A stretch of 64,000 nucleotides of DNA, taken from assembly GCF_023094165.1 (NCBI RefSeq), contig NZ_JALMDK010000009.1, positions 62,001 to 126,000 on the forward strand, in the 5' to 3' direction. Of this stretch, positions 17,638 through 26,783 are shown in pieces. Within the stretch, counting starts at the first letter, position 1, and each line of letters begins with the position of its first letter. Origin of the DNA: Crossiella sp. S99.2. Its GTDB lineage: Bacteria > Actinomycetota > Actinomycetes > Mycobacteriales > Pseudonocardiaceae. Position numbers and translations under genes: made by a program. The notes under the pieces were generated by a model that was not told the origin of the DNA, searched no databases, and saw nothing but the letters and a program-made list of their open reading frames with translations.

Positions 17638-18144
17638 ATGACTCGGCACACGCTCAGCGTGCTGGTGGAGAACAAGCCCGGTGTGCTCGCCAGGGTGGCC
17701 GGACTGTTTTCCCGGCGGGGCTTCAACATCGAGAGCCTCGCGGTCGGCCCGACCGAACACCCCGAGGTGTCCCGGATGACCATTGTGGTCGCCGTGGAGT
17801 TGCTGCCGCTGGAGCAGGTCACCAAGCAGCTCAACAAGCTCGTCAACGTCATCAAGATCGTTGAGCTGGACGGGGCCACCTCGGTGCGCCGGGAACTGTT
17901 GCTGGTCAAGGTCAGGGCCGACGCCACCGTGCGCAGCCAGGTGCTGGAGACCGTGCAGCTCTTCCGCGCCAAGGTGGTCGACGTCTCGCCGGAGGCGCTG
18001 ACCGTCGAGGCCACCGGCACCGCCGACAAGCTCGACGCCCTGCTGCGCATGCTGGAGCCCTACGGCATCAGGGAGATGGTCCAGTCCGGCATGGTGGCCA
18101 TCGGCAGGGGCGCCCGTTCCATCACCGCGACCGCGGTCCGTTGA
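17638..18144 (+). CDS. ilvN: Acetolactate synthase small (regulatory) subunit
   Basis: This 168-residue ACT-domain subunit (HTLSVLVENKPGVLARVAGLF, then FNIESLAVGPTE) binds IlvB and confers valine feedback inhibition. The start is the ATG at 17638, preceded by GAGG overlapping the ilvB stop. The C-terminal domain (VDVSPEALTVEATG) is complete. ilvC follows after 29 bases. Confidence 0.96.
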   Translation: MTRHTLSVLVENKPGVLARVAGLFSRRGFNIESLAVGPTEHPEVSRMTIVVAVELLPLEQVTKQLNKLVNVIKIVELDGATSVRRELLLVKVRADATVRSQVLETVQLFRAKVVDVSPEALTVEATGTADKLDALLRMLEPYGIREMVQSGMVAIGRGARSITATAVR

Positions 18145-18173
18145 GATAACGCACGACAGGAGAAGCAAGAGCA

Positions 18174-19187
18174 ATGAGTGTCGAGATCTTCTACGACGAC
18201 GACGCCGACATCAGCGTGATCCAGGGGCGCAAGGTCGCGGTGATCGGCTACGGCAGCCAGGGCCACGCGCACGCGCTGAGCCTGCGCGACTCGGGCGTGG
18301 ACGTCCGCATCGGCCTGCCGGAGACCAGCAAGTCCCGGGCCAAGGCCGAGGAGGAGGGCCTGCGCGTCCTCACCCCCGCCGAGGCCTCCGCCGAGGCGGA
18401 CCTGATCATGATCCTGGCGCCGGACACCGCGCAGCGGCACATCTACGCCAAGGACATCGCGCCCAACCTCAACGACGGCGACGCGATCTTCTTCGGGCAC
18501 GGCTTCAACATCCGCTACGGCCTGATCACCCCGCCGTCCAATGTGGACGTCGCCATGGTCGCGCCGAAGGGTCCCGGCCACCTGGTCCGCCGCCAGTTCG
18601 TCGACGGCAAGGGCGTGCCCTGCCTGATCGCGATCGAGCAGGACGCCACCGGCAACGGCCAGGCGCTCGCGCTCTCCTACGCCAAGGCCATCGGCGGCAG
18701 CCGGGCCGGCGTCATCAAGACCACCTTCACCGAGGAGACCGAGACCGACCTCTTCGGTGAGCAGGCGGTGCTCTGCGGCGGCGCCAGCGCGCTGGTGCAG
18801 GCCGGCTTCGAGGTGCTGACCGAGGCGGGCTACGCCCCCGAGATCGCCTACTTCGAGTGCCTGCACGAGCTGAAGCTGATCGTCGACCTCATGTACGAGG
18901 GCGGCATCGCGCGCCAGCGCTACTCCATCTCCGACACCGCCGAGTACGGCGACCTGACCCGCGGCCCGCGCGTGATCACCGCCGCGGTCAAGGAGGAGAT
19001 GAAGAAGATCCTGACCGAGGTGCAGGACGGCACCTTCGCCCGGGAGTGGGTGGCCGAGGACGACAACGGCCGCGCCAACTACCGCAAGCTCCAGCAGGAG
19101 GGCGAAGCTCACCCGATCGAGGAGACCGGCAAGAAGCTCCGGGCGCTCATGTCCTGGGTCGACCGCCCCATCACCGAGACCGCCTGA
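18174..19187 (+). CDS. ilvC: Ketol-acid reductoisomerase (class I)
   Basis: This 337-residue NADPH enzyme isomerizes and reduces acetolactate and acetohydroxybutyrate. Hallmarks are the Rossmann motif VIGYGSQGHAHALSLRDSG, then GHGFNIRYG, the PKGPGHLVRRQF segment, and the Mg-binding ECLHELKLIVDLMYEGG. It is the short class I form. The ATG follows CAGGAGAAGCAAGAGCA. It is third in the ilvBNC operon and is followed by a hairpin terminator. Confidence 0.97.
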   Translation: MSVEIFYDDDADISVIQGRKVAVIGYGSQGHAHALSLRDSGVDVRIGLPETSKSRAKAEEEGLRVLTPAEASAEADLIMILAPDTAQRHIYAKDIAPNLNDGDAIFFGHGFNIRYGLITPPSNVDVAMVAPKGPGHLVRRQFVDGKGVPCLIAIEQDATGNGQALALSYAKAIGGSRAGVIKTTFTEETETDLFGEQAVLCGGASALVQAGFEVLTEAGYAPEIAYFECLHELKLIVDLMYEGGIARQRYSISDTAEYGDLTRGPRVITAAVKEEMKKILTEVQDGTFAREWVAEDDNGRANYRKLQQEGEAHPIEETGKKLRALMSWVDRPITETA

Positions 19188-19206
19188 CGTCTGCAACCAG
19201 CACAGA

Positions 19207-19242
19207 GCGAACGCCGTCCACCCTGGAGTGGGCGGCGTTCGC
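19207..19242 (+). terminator. ilvBNC terminator hairpin
   Basis: GCGAACGCCGTCCAC (19207-19221) pairs with GTGGGCGGCGTTCGC (19228-19242). There is one G.U pair and a 6-base loop. It lies 20 bases after the ilvC stop and has no T-run. Confidence 0.8.
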
Positions 19243-19431
19243 GCTGTTCAGGGGGTTACGGAGGGTGATCCGAGATCCCACCCGATCAGTTCATTTCACT
19301 CGGTAATTTGCTTATTTAGCATGGAGTTGACAAGTGATCCGCAGTCAGCCGGCAGGGCTTGGGACCCCGGCCCGGCAGCAGGGAGACGGCGGAAGCGCCG
19401 CCTCATGACGACGCGGGGAGCGTGCAAAGCC

Positions 19432-19785
19432 ATGACCGGCAACATGACCGGTGGCCTGGACGAGTCTGTCCGAACCCACCTGGCCAAGTTGTTCACCCTC
19501 ATCCACACCCTCGACGACCCGGACGTGGCCGAGCTGGCCAGGGCAGAGATGCCCCGCCTCATCTCCGCGTTGAAGCTCGTGCTGGACGCGCACGAACCGG
19601 ACGAGTACGGCCACTGCCGCCAGTGCCAGCCAGGCAAACGCCGCCACCGCCTCCCGTTCGAGCCCTGCCGCGCCTACGACAGCGCCCAGCGCTTCCTGGC
19701 CGTGGAACGCGGCCTGCCGCAGATGCTGGTCGCGGCCCAGCACACCGCCTTCGCCGACAGCCGCCCCCGCCACGCCCTGCACTAG
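19432..19785 (+). CDS. Small uncharacterized Cys-containing protein
   Basis: The protein has about 117 residues from the ATG at 19432 (GGGGAG 11 bases upstream). In-frame ATGs at 19405 and 19321 are alternatives. It is helical (LAKLFTLIHTLDDPDVAELA), then carries HCRQCQPGKRR and a further Cys (EPCRAYDSAQRFL), possibly a small metal site. No family is recognised. The divergent gene at 20515-20958 is another small protein with an RRRCRLCRP motif, so the two may be related accessory proteins. Confidence 0.6.
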   Translation: MTGNMTGGLDESVRTHLAKLFTLIHTLDDPDVAELARAEMPRLISALKLVLDAHEPDEYGHCRQCQPGKRRHRLPFEPCRAYDSAQRFLAVERGLPQMLVAAQHTAFADSRPRHALH

Positions 19786-19849
19786 CCCACACCCGCCCCC
19801 GACGCCCCAGTCCCCACCCGGCCGCCCCACAACGCCCAACGCGGCGTAC

Positions 19850-20005
19850 AACAACGGCCAACACGCGGCCCACAACGGCCAACACGCGGTACGAGAACGG
19901 CCAACACTCCCGGCGAAGCCCCACCCGCCCCGAGTGTTGGCCGAAGTCGTACGCCGGGTTGGCCGTTCTTGTACGCCGGGTTGGCCGGAGTGGTACGGCG
20001 GATTG
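19850..20005. repeat. Host GGCCAACAC/GTACG inverted repeat array
   Basis: Three forward units with ACGGCCAACAC core (about 19850-19908) are followed by three inverted units (GTGTTGGCCG, GGGTTGGCCG, GGGTTGGCCGG) linked by GTACG at 19934-20000. The two halves can fold into one long imperfect hairpin. It lies just after the end of the gene at 19432-19785. Similar arrays occur after serA and after the FAH gene. Confidence 0.75.
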
Positions 20006-20514
20006 GCGCGCGCCGGGAGGCAAGACCTACCCGGGATGCGACGAAGGTCGCTTGCCGCACCAGCACCGCATCCACCAGGCTGCGCGGCAGCGGTGCGGTG
20101 GAGTGCCGCTGTTCTGGCGATGCCGTTGACCGCCGGTGCGGTAACCCGGTCATGGTCGATGAAGTGGACGCCGCGGTCCTGCACATCGGTAACGCAAGTT
20201 GATGCAACCTGCACAAGACCGCTCCGACGTGTCCAGCGAAGCTGATCCGTTCGGCGGCAGTGACGGTGGGCGCTATCACTCACCGTAGTCAGCGGCGGGT
20301 GGCCGCGCGCTCGCGGCCGGGCCTGGACAGCATGATCGGCACGGACCCAGGGATGGTCCGTGCCGACCATGTCCGCCACAAAGTCCTCGCCCCACAACGC
20401 CTTCGCCCGCCGCGGAAGCTCTGGCCGGGCGCGGAATCGCCGGCCTGCCGCGAAAATCCGGTCCGCCGCGGAAAATTCGGCCTGGCGCAGCAGTTCCGGT
20501 CCGGCGGGCTGGGT
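20006..20514. other. Intergenic stretch without a supported gene
   Basis: About 500 bases between the repeat array and the end of the minus-strand gene at 20515. The open frames here have no recognisable protein character on either strand. It may contain degraded coding DNA, and I see no clear promoter or hairpin. Confidence 0.4.
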
Positions 20515-20958
20515 TCAGGCCACCACGCCGGGGGCCACCCGCAGGCGATGCCGGGCCCGCTGCACGGGGATGTCGTCCTGGCCCGGCGGGGGGCTACTGG
20601 GCCAGGACGACAGCTCAGGGGAGGGCGAATCCTCGACCAGGCACAGCTGGACGTAGGCGATTCGCCAGGTGGGGCAAGGCCATTCGCCGCCAAGGCCCCA
20701 GCTGGGGCGGCATAACCGGCAGCGTCGGCGTTTCTTCCGGCCGACGGCGCGGTGCTGGGCGAGCAGGAACTGCCAGCCGTGCACGGTGCGCAGCAAGGCG
20801 TTGCGGGCGGCGGGGTCGGGCTGGGTCGCGGCGAGTTCGGCCAGCTCGGCGAGCCGGGTGGCCACCGCGCGGTAGCACTCGCGGCCGCGGGTCGTGCAGC
20901 GATCCGGCGGCTCGTGCACATCCAGGATGGGCCTGCCTGACGACCACACGGTCTCCAC
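20515..20958 (-). CDS. Uncharacterized Cys/Arg-rich protein
   Basis: This 147-residue protein starts at GTG 20958. The N-terminal half is helical (YRAVATRLAELAELAATQPD), then KKRRRCRLCRPSWG gives a CxxC pair. The C-terminal part is Pro/Ser-rich and lower in structure. I recognise no family. It is divergent from the XRE regulator at 21255. Confidence 0.5.
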   Translation of the reverse strand: METVWSSGRPILDVHEPPDRCTTRGRECYRAVATRLAELAELAATQPDPAARNALLRTVHGWQFLLAQHRAVGRKKRRRCRLCRPSWGLGGEWPCPTWRIAYVQLCLVEDSPSPELSSWPSSPPPGQDDIPVQRARHRLRVAPGVVA

Positions 20959-21254
20959 CGCCCCTAACTTGAGTAGTCTGCGTCACCGAGCGCTTACGAC
21001 CGGTGGTCGCCGCCGATTTCGGAGAGCGACGACGTGGGTACCTAGCGTGCAAGACGGGCGCCCAGAAATGCAACGTACATACTGCGAAAGACACGATCGG
21101 GTGAGAGTGTCGTCCTGCAAACCACAAGCGATTGCAGCTAGCTAGCCTGGGCGGGCACACTGCGCGAGTTCCCTCTCACTGCGTGTCACGGCGGGCGGCC
21201 GGCACCGCGCCACGGGCGCGCCGCGAACTCGCGAACTTGCCCGGAGGCCAGGAG

Positions 21255-22103
21255 ATGTCCACCAGTCACAGCCCGACCGTGCGCCGAAGGCGGCTGGCCT
21301 CCGAGTTACGGCGCCTACGGGAAAGCTCGAACCTCACCTGTGAGGAGGTCGCGGCGCACCTGGAGTGCTCGGCGGCCAAGGTGAGCCGGATCGAGACCGG
21401 CCGCACCGGGGTCAACCCGAGGGATGTGCGGGACATGCTGGTGCTCTACGGCGTCGAGGGTGAACGGCAGAACGCGCTGATCGACCTGGCCCGGATGGCA
21501 AAACTCAAGGGCTGGTGGCACAACTACGGCGACGTGCTCACCGGCGGGTTCGCCGGGATGGAGGCGGAGGCGTCCTCGATCCGCACCTTCGAGTCCCTCG
21601 TGGTGCCGGGGCTGCTGCAGACCGAACGGTACGCGCTGGCGGTCTTCCGCGCGGTGCGGCCCAAGGCCGCGCCCAACGAGGTCGAGCGCCGGGTCTCCGC
21701 CCGGATGGCTCGCCAGGGACTGCTCTCCTCCGACCACGGACCCAAGTACTGGGCCGTGCTGGACGAGGGCGCGCTGCGGCGGCGGGTGGGCGACGCCGAC
21801 GTCATGCGCGAACAGCTCGACCGGCTGGTGAAGATGAGTTCGCTGCCGAACGTGGAGATCCAGGTGCTCCCGTTCAGCGCGGGCGGGCACGCGGCCTCCG
21901 ACGGCCCGTTCGTCATGCTCGGCTTCCCCGATCCGCTGGACCCGACCGTGGTCTACGTGGAGAGCCTCACCAGCGCGCTCTACCTGGAGAAGCCGGAGGA
22001 GATCCGGTTGTACAGCACGGTTTTCGACCACGTCCGCGCCGCGGCGCTGGGCACCGAGGAATCGGTCGCCCTGATGGCCGCCATGGCGGAGGAGCTCGCA
22101 TGA
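21255..22103 (+). CDS. XRE-family regulator with DUF5753 domain
   Basis: This 282-residue protein begins with a helix-turn-helix (ELRRLRESSNLTCEEVAAHL, then AAKVSRIETGRTGV). The DUF5753 effector domain follows (ARMARQGLLSSDHGPKYWAVLDEGALRR). Actinobacteria have many such genes paired with DUF397 proteins, some tied to development and antibiotic control. The ATG at 21255 has a double GGAGG/AGGAG ribosome site. It is first in a three-gene operon with two DUF397 genes. Confidence 0.9.
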   Translation: MSTSHSPTVRRRRLASELRRLRESSNLTCEEVAAHLECSAAKVSRIETGRTGVNPRDVRDMLVLYGVEGERQNALIDLARMAKLKGWWHNYGDVLTGGFAGMEAEASSIRTFESLVVPGLLQTERYALAVFRAVRPKAAPNEVERRVSARMARQGLLSSDHGPKYWAVLDEGALRRRVGDADVMREQLDRLVKMSSLPNVEIQVLPFSAGGHAASDGPFVMLGFPDPLDPTVVYVESLTSALYLEKPEEIRLYSTVFDHVRAAALGTEESVALMAAMAEELA

Positions 22104-22171
22104 GCAGGAGGCAGGCCATCCGGCGCTGCGCTCGACCATCGCACCATCTGTTATCCGGCAAGGAGCAAGTC

Positions 22172-22381
22172 ATGTTGGCCAGCTACAACACCGAATCGCT
22201 TTCCTGGCGCGTCAGCAGCTACAGCGGCGGCGGCAACAACTGCGTCGAGGTCGCGCTGCCCGCCGCGGCGGCCGCGGTGCGGGATTCCAAGAACCGTGCC
22301 GGCGGCGCGCTGACCTTCAGTCGCGCGCAGTGGCACGGCTTCCTCGCCAGTGCCCCGGCCCTGCACGGGTCCCGGGCGTGA
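22172..22381 (+). CDS. DUF397 domain protein
   Basis: This 69-residue protein has the DUF397 pattern: WRVSSYSGGGNNCVEVA, VRDSKN and LTFSRAQWHGFL. Such proteins are small partners of XRE/DUF5753 regulators and are thought to modulate them. The ATG follows AAGGAG. Its TGA overlaps the next gene's GTG (GTGA). Confidence 0.88.
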   Translation: MLASYNTESLSWRVSSYSGGGNNCVEVALPAAAAAVRDSKNRAGGALTFSRAQWHGFLASAPALHGSRA

Positions 22382-22686
22382 CTGGGCAGCACCCCAGCAC
22401 GGCAGTGCCGAACACCGCGGCGCCTAACAGCAAGGTCCCGGTCTATGACGACAAGGCCGGGATCCGGGACACGCTCGACTTCTCCCAGGCGCAGTGGCTC
22501 TCCAGTGAGGAGGACCCGGACGGCACCGGCAAGGTGGAGATCGCCTTCGTCGACTCCGCCGGGACCACCTACATCGGGATGCGCAACAGCGCGCAGCCCG
22601 AGGGGCCGACCCTGGTTTTCACCACCAGCGAATGGGAAGCGTTCCTGGCCGGGGCCAAGGACGGGGAGTTCACCGAACCCTGGTGA
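22378..22686 (+). CDS. DUF397-like protein, second copy
   Basis: This 102-residue protein contains VEIAFVDSAGTTYIGMRNS and LVFTTSEWEAFLAGAKDGEF, a DUF397-type C-terminal half, after a more divergent N-terminus with LDFSQAQWLSS. It starts at the GTG at 22378, overlapping the previous stop. Two DUF397 partners for one regulator may give different specificities. A terminator hairpin follows. Confidence 0.8.
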   Translation: MTGQHPSTAVPNTAAPNSKVPVYDDKAGIRDTLDFSQAQWLSSEEDPDGTGKVEIAFVDSAGTTYIGMRNSAQPEGPTLVFTTSEWEAFLAGAKDGEFTEPW

Positions 22687-22708
22687 GTCCTGGCCCTGGT
22701 GAACATCG

Positions 22709-22744
22709 GGTGGAGCGGGGGTGACCAAGCTCGCCCCCGCCACC
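22709..22744 (+). terminator. Terminator hairpin after the XRE/DUF397 operon
   Basis: GGTGG-AG-CGGGGG (22709-22721) pairs with CCCCCGCCACC (22734-22744), with a two-base bulge. A smaller CCGCAG/CTGCGG hairpin lies at 22763-22779. Together they separate the regulator operon from serA. Confidence 0.65.
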
Positions 22745-22845
22745 TGAAACATGCCGGTAACACCGCAGCTAGACTGCGGCTTTCCCGCTCGGGGCACAAC
22801 GCGGTGACCCGGACCAAGGCAATCCGTCCTCTCAGGAGCGCACCG

Positions 22846-24444
22846 GTGACCAACCCCAACCGCCCCGTCGTTTTGATCGCGGAGAAGCTCGCGCCCTCGG
22901 TGCTCGAGGTGCTCGGCGACGACGTCGAGATCCGGCACGTCGACGGCACCGACCGCACCGCGCTGCTGTCCGCGGTGGCCGAGGCCGACGCGCTGCTCGT
23001 GCGCTCGGCGACCAAGGTCGACGCCGAGGTGTTCGCCGCGGCCGGCAAGCTCAAGGTCGTGGCCAGGGCCGGTGTCGGCCTGGACAACGTCGAGGTGCCC
23101 GCCGCCACCGCGCGCGGCGTGATGGTGGTCAACGCGCCCACCTCCAACATCGTCTCCGCCGCCGAGCACGCGGTCGCGCTGCTGCTCGCGGTGGCCCGCA
23201 ACATCGCCCCGGCCGACGCCAGCCTGCGCACCGGCCAGTGGAAGCGCAGCGCCTACGGCGGCGTGGAACTCAACGGCAAGACCGTCGGCGTGGTCGGCCT
23301 CGGCAAGATCGGCCAGCTCTTCGCCCAGCGGATCGCCGCCTTCGGCACCACGCTGATCGCCTACGACCCCTACGTGGCCCCGGCCCGCGCGGCCCAGCTC
23401 GGCATCGAGCTGGTCAGCCTGGACGAGCTGCTGGAGCGCGCGGACGCCTTCTCCATCCACCTGCCCAAGACCCCGGAGACCCTGGGTCTGATCGGCAAGG
23501 AGCAGCTGGCCAGGACCAAGAAGGGCGTGCTCATCGTCAACGCCGCCCGCGGCGGGCTGATCGACGAGGCCGCGCTGGCCGACGCCATCCGCGAGGGCCA
23601 GGTCGGCGGCGCCGGCATCGACGTCTTCGCCACCGAGCCGTGCACCGAGAGCCCGCTCTTCGAGCTGCCCAAGGCCGTGGTGACCCCGCACCTTGGCGCC
23701 TCCACCGGCGAGGCCCAGGACCGCGCGGGCACCGACGTGGCCCGGTCCGTGGTGCTCGCGCTGCGCGGGGACTTCGTGCCGGACGCGGTGAACGTGCAGG
23801 GCGGCGGCGTGGTCGGCGAGGAGGTCCGGCCGTACCTGCCGCTGACCCAGAAGCTGGGCGCGGTGCTGGCCGCCTTCGGCGCCAACAAGGCCCCGGTCTC
23901 AGTCACCGTCGAGGTGCGCGGCGAACTGTCCACTGAGGACGTCCGGGTGCTGCCGCTGGCCGCGCTGCGCGGGGTGTTCGCGCACCTGGTCGACGAGCAG
24001 GTCACCTTCGTCAACGCGCCCAAGCTGGCCGCCGACCTCGGGGTGGACGTGCGGGTGGTCACCGAGTCCGAGAGCGCCAACCACCGCAGCCTGGTGACCG
24101 TGCGCACGGTCGGCGCGGACGGCACCGCCTACAGCGTCTCCGGCTCGCTCAGCGGCCGCAACCAGGTGGAGAAGCTGGTCGAGGTCAACGGCCGCAGCTT
24201 CGACCTGCGCGCCGAGGGCCACGTGCTGCTGCTGGAGTACCCGGACCGCCCCGGCGTGATGGGCACCGTGGGCACCCTGCTCGGCGAGGCCGGGGTCAAC
24301 GTGGAGGCCGCGCAGATCTCCCAGACCCGCGACGGCGCGGACGCCACCATGCTGCTGCGGGTGGACCGCCCGGTCGACGCCGGCGTGCTGGAGCCCATCG
24401 GCGCCACCGTCGGCGCGCGCACCGTGAAGGCCATCGCCTTCTAA
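22846..24444 (+). CDS. serA: D-3-phosphoglycerate dehydrogenase
   Basis: This 532-residue enzyme catalyses the first step of serine synthesis (3-phosphoglycerate to 3-phosphohydroxypyruvate). It has the NAD motif VVGLGKIGQLFAQRI, Arg in NAARGGLIDEAA, and His in VTPHLGASTGEAQ. The long-form C-terminus carries an ASB domain and an ACT domain (LLEYPDRPGVMGTVGTLLGE) for serine feedback. The GTG start is preceded by CAGGAG. A repeat array follows the stop. Confidence 0.97.
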   Translation: MTNPNRPVVLIAEKLAPSVLEVLGDDVEIRHVDGTDRTALLSAVAEADALLVRSATKVDAEVFAAAGKLKVVARAGVGLDNVEVPAATARGVMVVNAPTSNIVSAAEHAVALLLAVARNIAPADASLRTGQWKRSAYGGVELNGKTVGVVGLGKIGQLFAQRIAAFGTTLIAYDPYVAPARAAQLGIELVSLDELLERADAFSIHLPKTPETLGLIGKEQLARTKKGVLIVNAARGGLIDEAALADAIREGQVGGAGIDVFATEPCTESPLFELPKAVVTPHLGASTGEAQDRAGTDVARSVVLALRGDFVPDAVNVQGGGVVGEEVRPYLPLTQKLGAVLAAFGANKAPVSVTVEVRGELSTEDVRVLPLAALRGVFAHLVDEQVTFVNAPKLAADLGVDVRVVTESESANHRSLVTVRTVGADGTAYSVSGSLSGRNQVEKLVEVNGRSFDLRAEGHVLLLEYPDRPGVMGTVGTLLGEAGVNVEAAQISQTRDGADATMLLRVDRPVDAGVLEPIGATVGARTVKAIAF

Positions 24445-24445
24445 C

Positions 24446-24610
24446 CCGACCCACAACGGCCAACACCAGGTACGACAACGGCCAACACGCGGTACGACAA
24501 CGGCCAACACACCGCCTGCAACGGCCAACACGCCGGTCGGGTTCGCACCCGCGCGCGTGTTGGCCGTTGTTGTACGGGGTGTTGGCCGTTTTGGTACCTG
24601 GCGTTGGTCG
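24446..24610. repeat. Host GGTACGACAACGGCCAACAC inverted repeat array
   Basis: Four forward units with ACGGCCAACAC or GCAACGGCCAACAC cores (24452-24530), spaced by GGTACGACA, face inverted units (GTGTTGGCCGTTGTTGTACG and GTGTTGGCCGTTTTGGTAC) at 24557-24600. A short central loop separates the halves. The whole can form a long stem and probably ends serA transcription. It is the clearest copy of the host repeat family. Confidence 0.85.
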
Positions 24611-24694
24611 ATATGGGCGGGACCGACGGAAGACCGTGGAGTCCGGCGGGTTCTGGTGGCAGCATTCGGCGTATGTGGATCTCCAGGGGTCGGG

Positions 24695-25300
24695 ATGCTC
24701 TCCGGCGCGGGTGACGGCGCCGGGGACTACGCGTGGCTGGCCGAGCTGCCGCTGGGGGCGGCGTTCGCACTGGCCTTCGTGCGCGGGGTCGACGAGGCCG
24801 AGGTGCTGCGCCGGTTCGGGGCCGATCCGGACACGGCCCGGCCGATGACGCTGGACGCGATCGACCGGGCGCAGCAGGACGCGCTGCCCGAGTCGTTGCT
24901 GCTGGCCGCGGTGACCAAGGTGAGCGACTGGGTGCTGGTGCTGGAGCCGAACGGGTTCCAGTCCACTTTGGACGAGGTGCTCTCGGTGGTCTCCGCGGGC
25001 GGCGAGGTGCTCTCGGTCTACCGCAACCTGGACTCGGTCGGGCAGATCAGCCACGCGGTGGACGGCGGCCTGCGCACCGCCTTCGACCAGCTGGTGCCGT
25101 ACCTGCGCTGGGGCAGCCTGCCGGACGCGCTGCTGCCGGTGATGCTGGCGGTCGGCCTTGATCCGGATGGTGGGACCGCGCCCGATCCGGACGCCGCCGC
25201 GCTGGCACTGGCGGAGCGGGTCACCGGCGTCCGGCTGAGCCCGGAAACCCTCTCCGGAACGCTGCCGACGGTGGTGCTCTCCGCCCGCGAGCCGGAGTGA
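24695..25300 (+). CDS. DUF6461-like protein
   Basis: This 201-residue acidic soluble protein matches, by pattern, the actinobacterial DUF6461 type: DYAWLAELPLGAAFALAFVRG, DEAEVLRRFGADPDTARP and LVLEPNGFQSTL. No catalytic motif is seen and its function is unknown. The start is the ATG at 24695 (GGGG upstream, weak). It stands alone between serA and leuB. Confidence 0.65.
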   Translation: MLSGAGDGAGDYAWLAELPLGAAFALAFVRGVDEAEVLRRFGADPDTARPMTLDAIDRAQQDALPESLLLAAVTKVSDWVLVLEPNGFQSTLDEVLSVVSAGGEVLSVYRNLDSVGQISHAVDGGLRTAFDQLVPYLRWGSLPDALLPVMLAVGLDPDGGTAPDPDAAALALAERVTGVRLSPETLSGTLPTVVLSAREPE

Positions 25301-25626
25301 GACCAAGCCGCCTACTCACCCAGACGAGTGGACTTTGGGCAAACATCGGCCACGCCCCGCTGGCAGCCGGTTTCGCCCCCGGAAGCCCGGTTAGGCTGCC
25401 ATCCTCCCGCCCCACGGCGGGACTTCGTCGGTTGAGACGGGCTTTCCACCCTTCGAAACGGCCAAAATCGGGCTCCCTTGACGGGGGAAACCCGATCGGG
25501 TGTCCCGCAGTACGGGAGAGATCGGTCGGAAAGCGTGTCCGGACTGCGTTTTCCAGCCCCTCAGCCGGTAACCTGCGCGCAACGGTTTGTCCCTGTAGGT
25601 GGGGCAACTAGCCAGGAGGTGTGTGC
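25301..25626 (+). promoter_or_regulatory. leuB 5' region
   Basis: This 326-base gap contains no gene I support. Bases around 25469-25495 hold an inverted ATCGGG/CCCGAT pair. The leuB ribosome site AGGAGG lies at about 25614-25619. No leader peptide with Leu codons comparable to the ilvB and cimA leaders was found, so leuB does not seem attenuated in the same way. Confidence 0.4.
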
Positions 25627-26667
25627 ATGCGGCTCGCGGTGATCCCAGGAGATGGGATCGGCCCCGAGGTGATCGCTGAAGCGCTCAAGGTGCTCGGTGA
25701 GGTCCTTCCGACCGCGGAGATCACCCGCTTCGACCTCGGTGCGGCCCGCTGGCACGCCACGGGGGAGCTATTGCCTGAATCCGTGCTGGGCGAGCTGCGC
25801 CAGCACGACGCGATCCTGCTGGGCGCGGTGGGCGACCCGTCGGTGCCCAGCGGCATCCTCGAACGAGGGCTGTTGCTGCGCCTGCGTTTCGAGCTTGACC
25901 ACCACGTCAACCTGCGTCCGGCGCGGCTCTACCCCGGCGTGCGCAGCCCGCTGGCCGACTCGCCAGAGGTCGACATGGTCGTGGTGCGCGAGGGCACCGA
26001 GGGCCTCTACGCCGGCAACGGCGGCCTGCTGCGCAAGGACACCCCGCACGAGATCGCCACCGAGGTCAGCATCAACACGCTGTTCGGGGTCGAGCGCGTG
26101 GTGCGGGATGCCTTCGCCAGGGCCTCCAACCGGCCGCGCAAGCACCTCACCCTGGTGCACAAGACCAACGTGCTCACCTACGCGGGCCAGTTGTGGTCGC
26201 GGGTGGTCGAGGAGGTCTCGCTGCAGTACCCGGACGTCTCCGTGGCCTACCAGCACGTGGACGCCACCACGATCCACCTGGTCACCGACCCGGGCCGGTT
26301 CGACGTGATCGTCACCGACAACCTCTTCGGCGACATCATCACCGACCTGGCCGCGGCGGTCACCGGCGGCATCGGCCTGGCGGCCAGCGGCAACATGGAC
26401 GTCACCCGGCGCAACCCGAGCATGTTCGAGCCGGTGCACGGCTCCGCCCCGGACATCGCGGGGCAGGGCGTGGCCGACCCGACCGCGGCGGTGCTCTCCG
26501 TCGCGCTCATGCTCGACCACCTCGGCGAGCCCGAGTCCGCCCGCCGGATCGAGGCCGCGGTGGCCTTCGACCTGGCCACCAGGGACCACACGGCGCCCGG
26601 CGCGACCTACGCGGTCGGCGACCGGCTGGCCGCGCTGGTGAGTTCCGGGCAGCGCACCGGAGCCTGA
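25627..26667 (+). CDS. leuB: 3-isopropylmalate dehydrogenase
   Basis: This 346-residue NAD-dependent decarboxylating dehydrogenase acts in leucine synthesis. With CimA it also acts on methylmalate in isoleucine synthesis. Hallmarks are IPGDGIGPEV, the VVREGTEGLYAGNGG segment and the Mg-binding VTDNLFGDIITDLAA. ATG 25627 is chosen over GTG 25621 because AGGAGG is seven bases before it. Confidence 0.96.
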   Translation: MRLAVIPGDGIGPEVIAEALKVLGEVLPTAEITRFDLGAARWHATGELLPESVLGELRQHDAILLGAVGDPSVPSGILERGLLLRLRFELDHHVNLRPARLYPGVRSPLADSPEVDMVVVREGTEGLYAGNGGLLRKDTPHEIATEVSINTLFGVERVVRDAFARASNRPRKHLTLVHKTNVLTYAGQLWSRVVEEVSLQYPDVSVAYQHVDATTIHLVTDPGRFDVIVTDNLFGDIITDLAAAVTGGIGLAASGNMDVTRRNPSMFEPVHGSAPDIAGQGVADPTAAVLSVALMLDHLGEPESARRIEAAVAFDLATRDHTAPGATYAVGDRLAALVSSGQRTGA

Positions 26668-26683
26668 TCCCCCAAGCCCAACG

Positions 26684-26716
26684 GGCCCCGATCGTCCTAA
26701 GTGGACGGTCGGGGCC
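26684..26716 (+). terminator. leuB terminator hairpin
   Basis: GGCCCCGATCGTCC (26684-26697) pairs with GGACGGTCGGGGCC (26703-26716). There is one G.U pair and a 5-base loop. A TGTTGTGTTG tract follows. It is the first of three hairpins between leuB and its convergent neighbour. Confidence 0.8.
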
Positions 26717-26726
26717 TGTTGTGTTG

Positions 26727-26780
26727 TAGGTCGTGTTTGGTGGATATTGATCGCGACCAAGGTCCACCAAACACGACCTA
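26727..26780. repeat. 18-bp perfect inverted repeat
   Basis: Arm 26727-26744 (GTCGTGTTTGGTGGA core) is exactly complementary to 26763-26780, around an 18-base spacer. It is less GC-rich than its surroundings and unlike the host GGCCAAC repeats. It could be a second terminator, a regulator site or the ends of a small mobile remnant. Confidence 0.6.
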
Positions 26781-26783
26781 GGT

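Noticed and set aside
20289..20921. 210-codon frame on the minus strand
   Set aside because: Ser/Pro/Arg-rich composition typical of a high-GC shadow frame. The overlapping frame at 20515-20958 looks more like protein.
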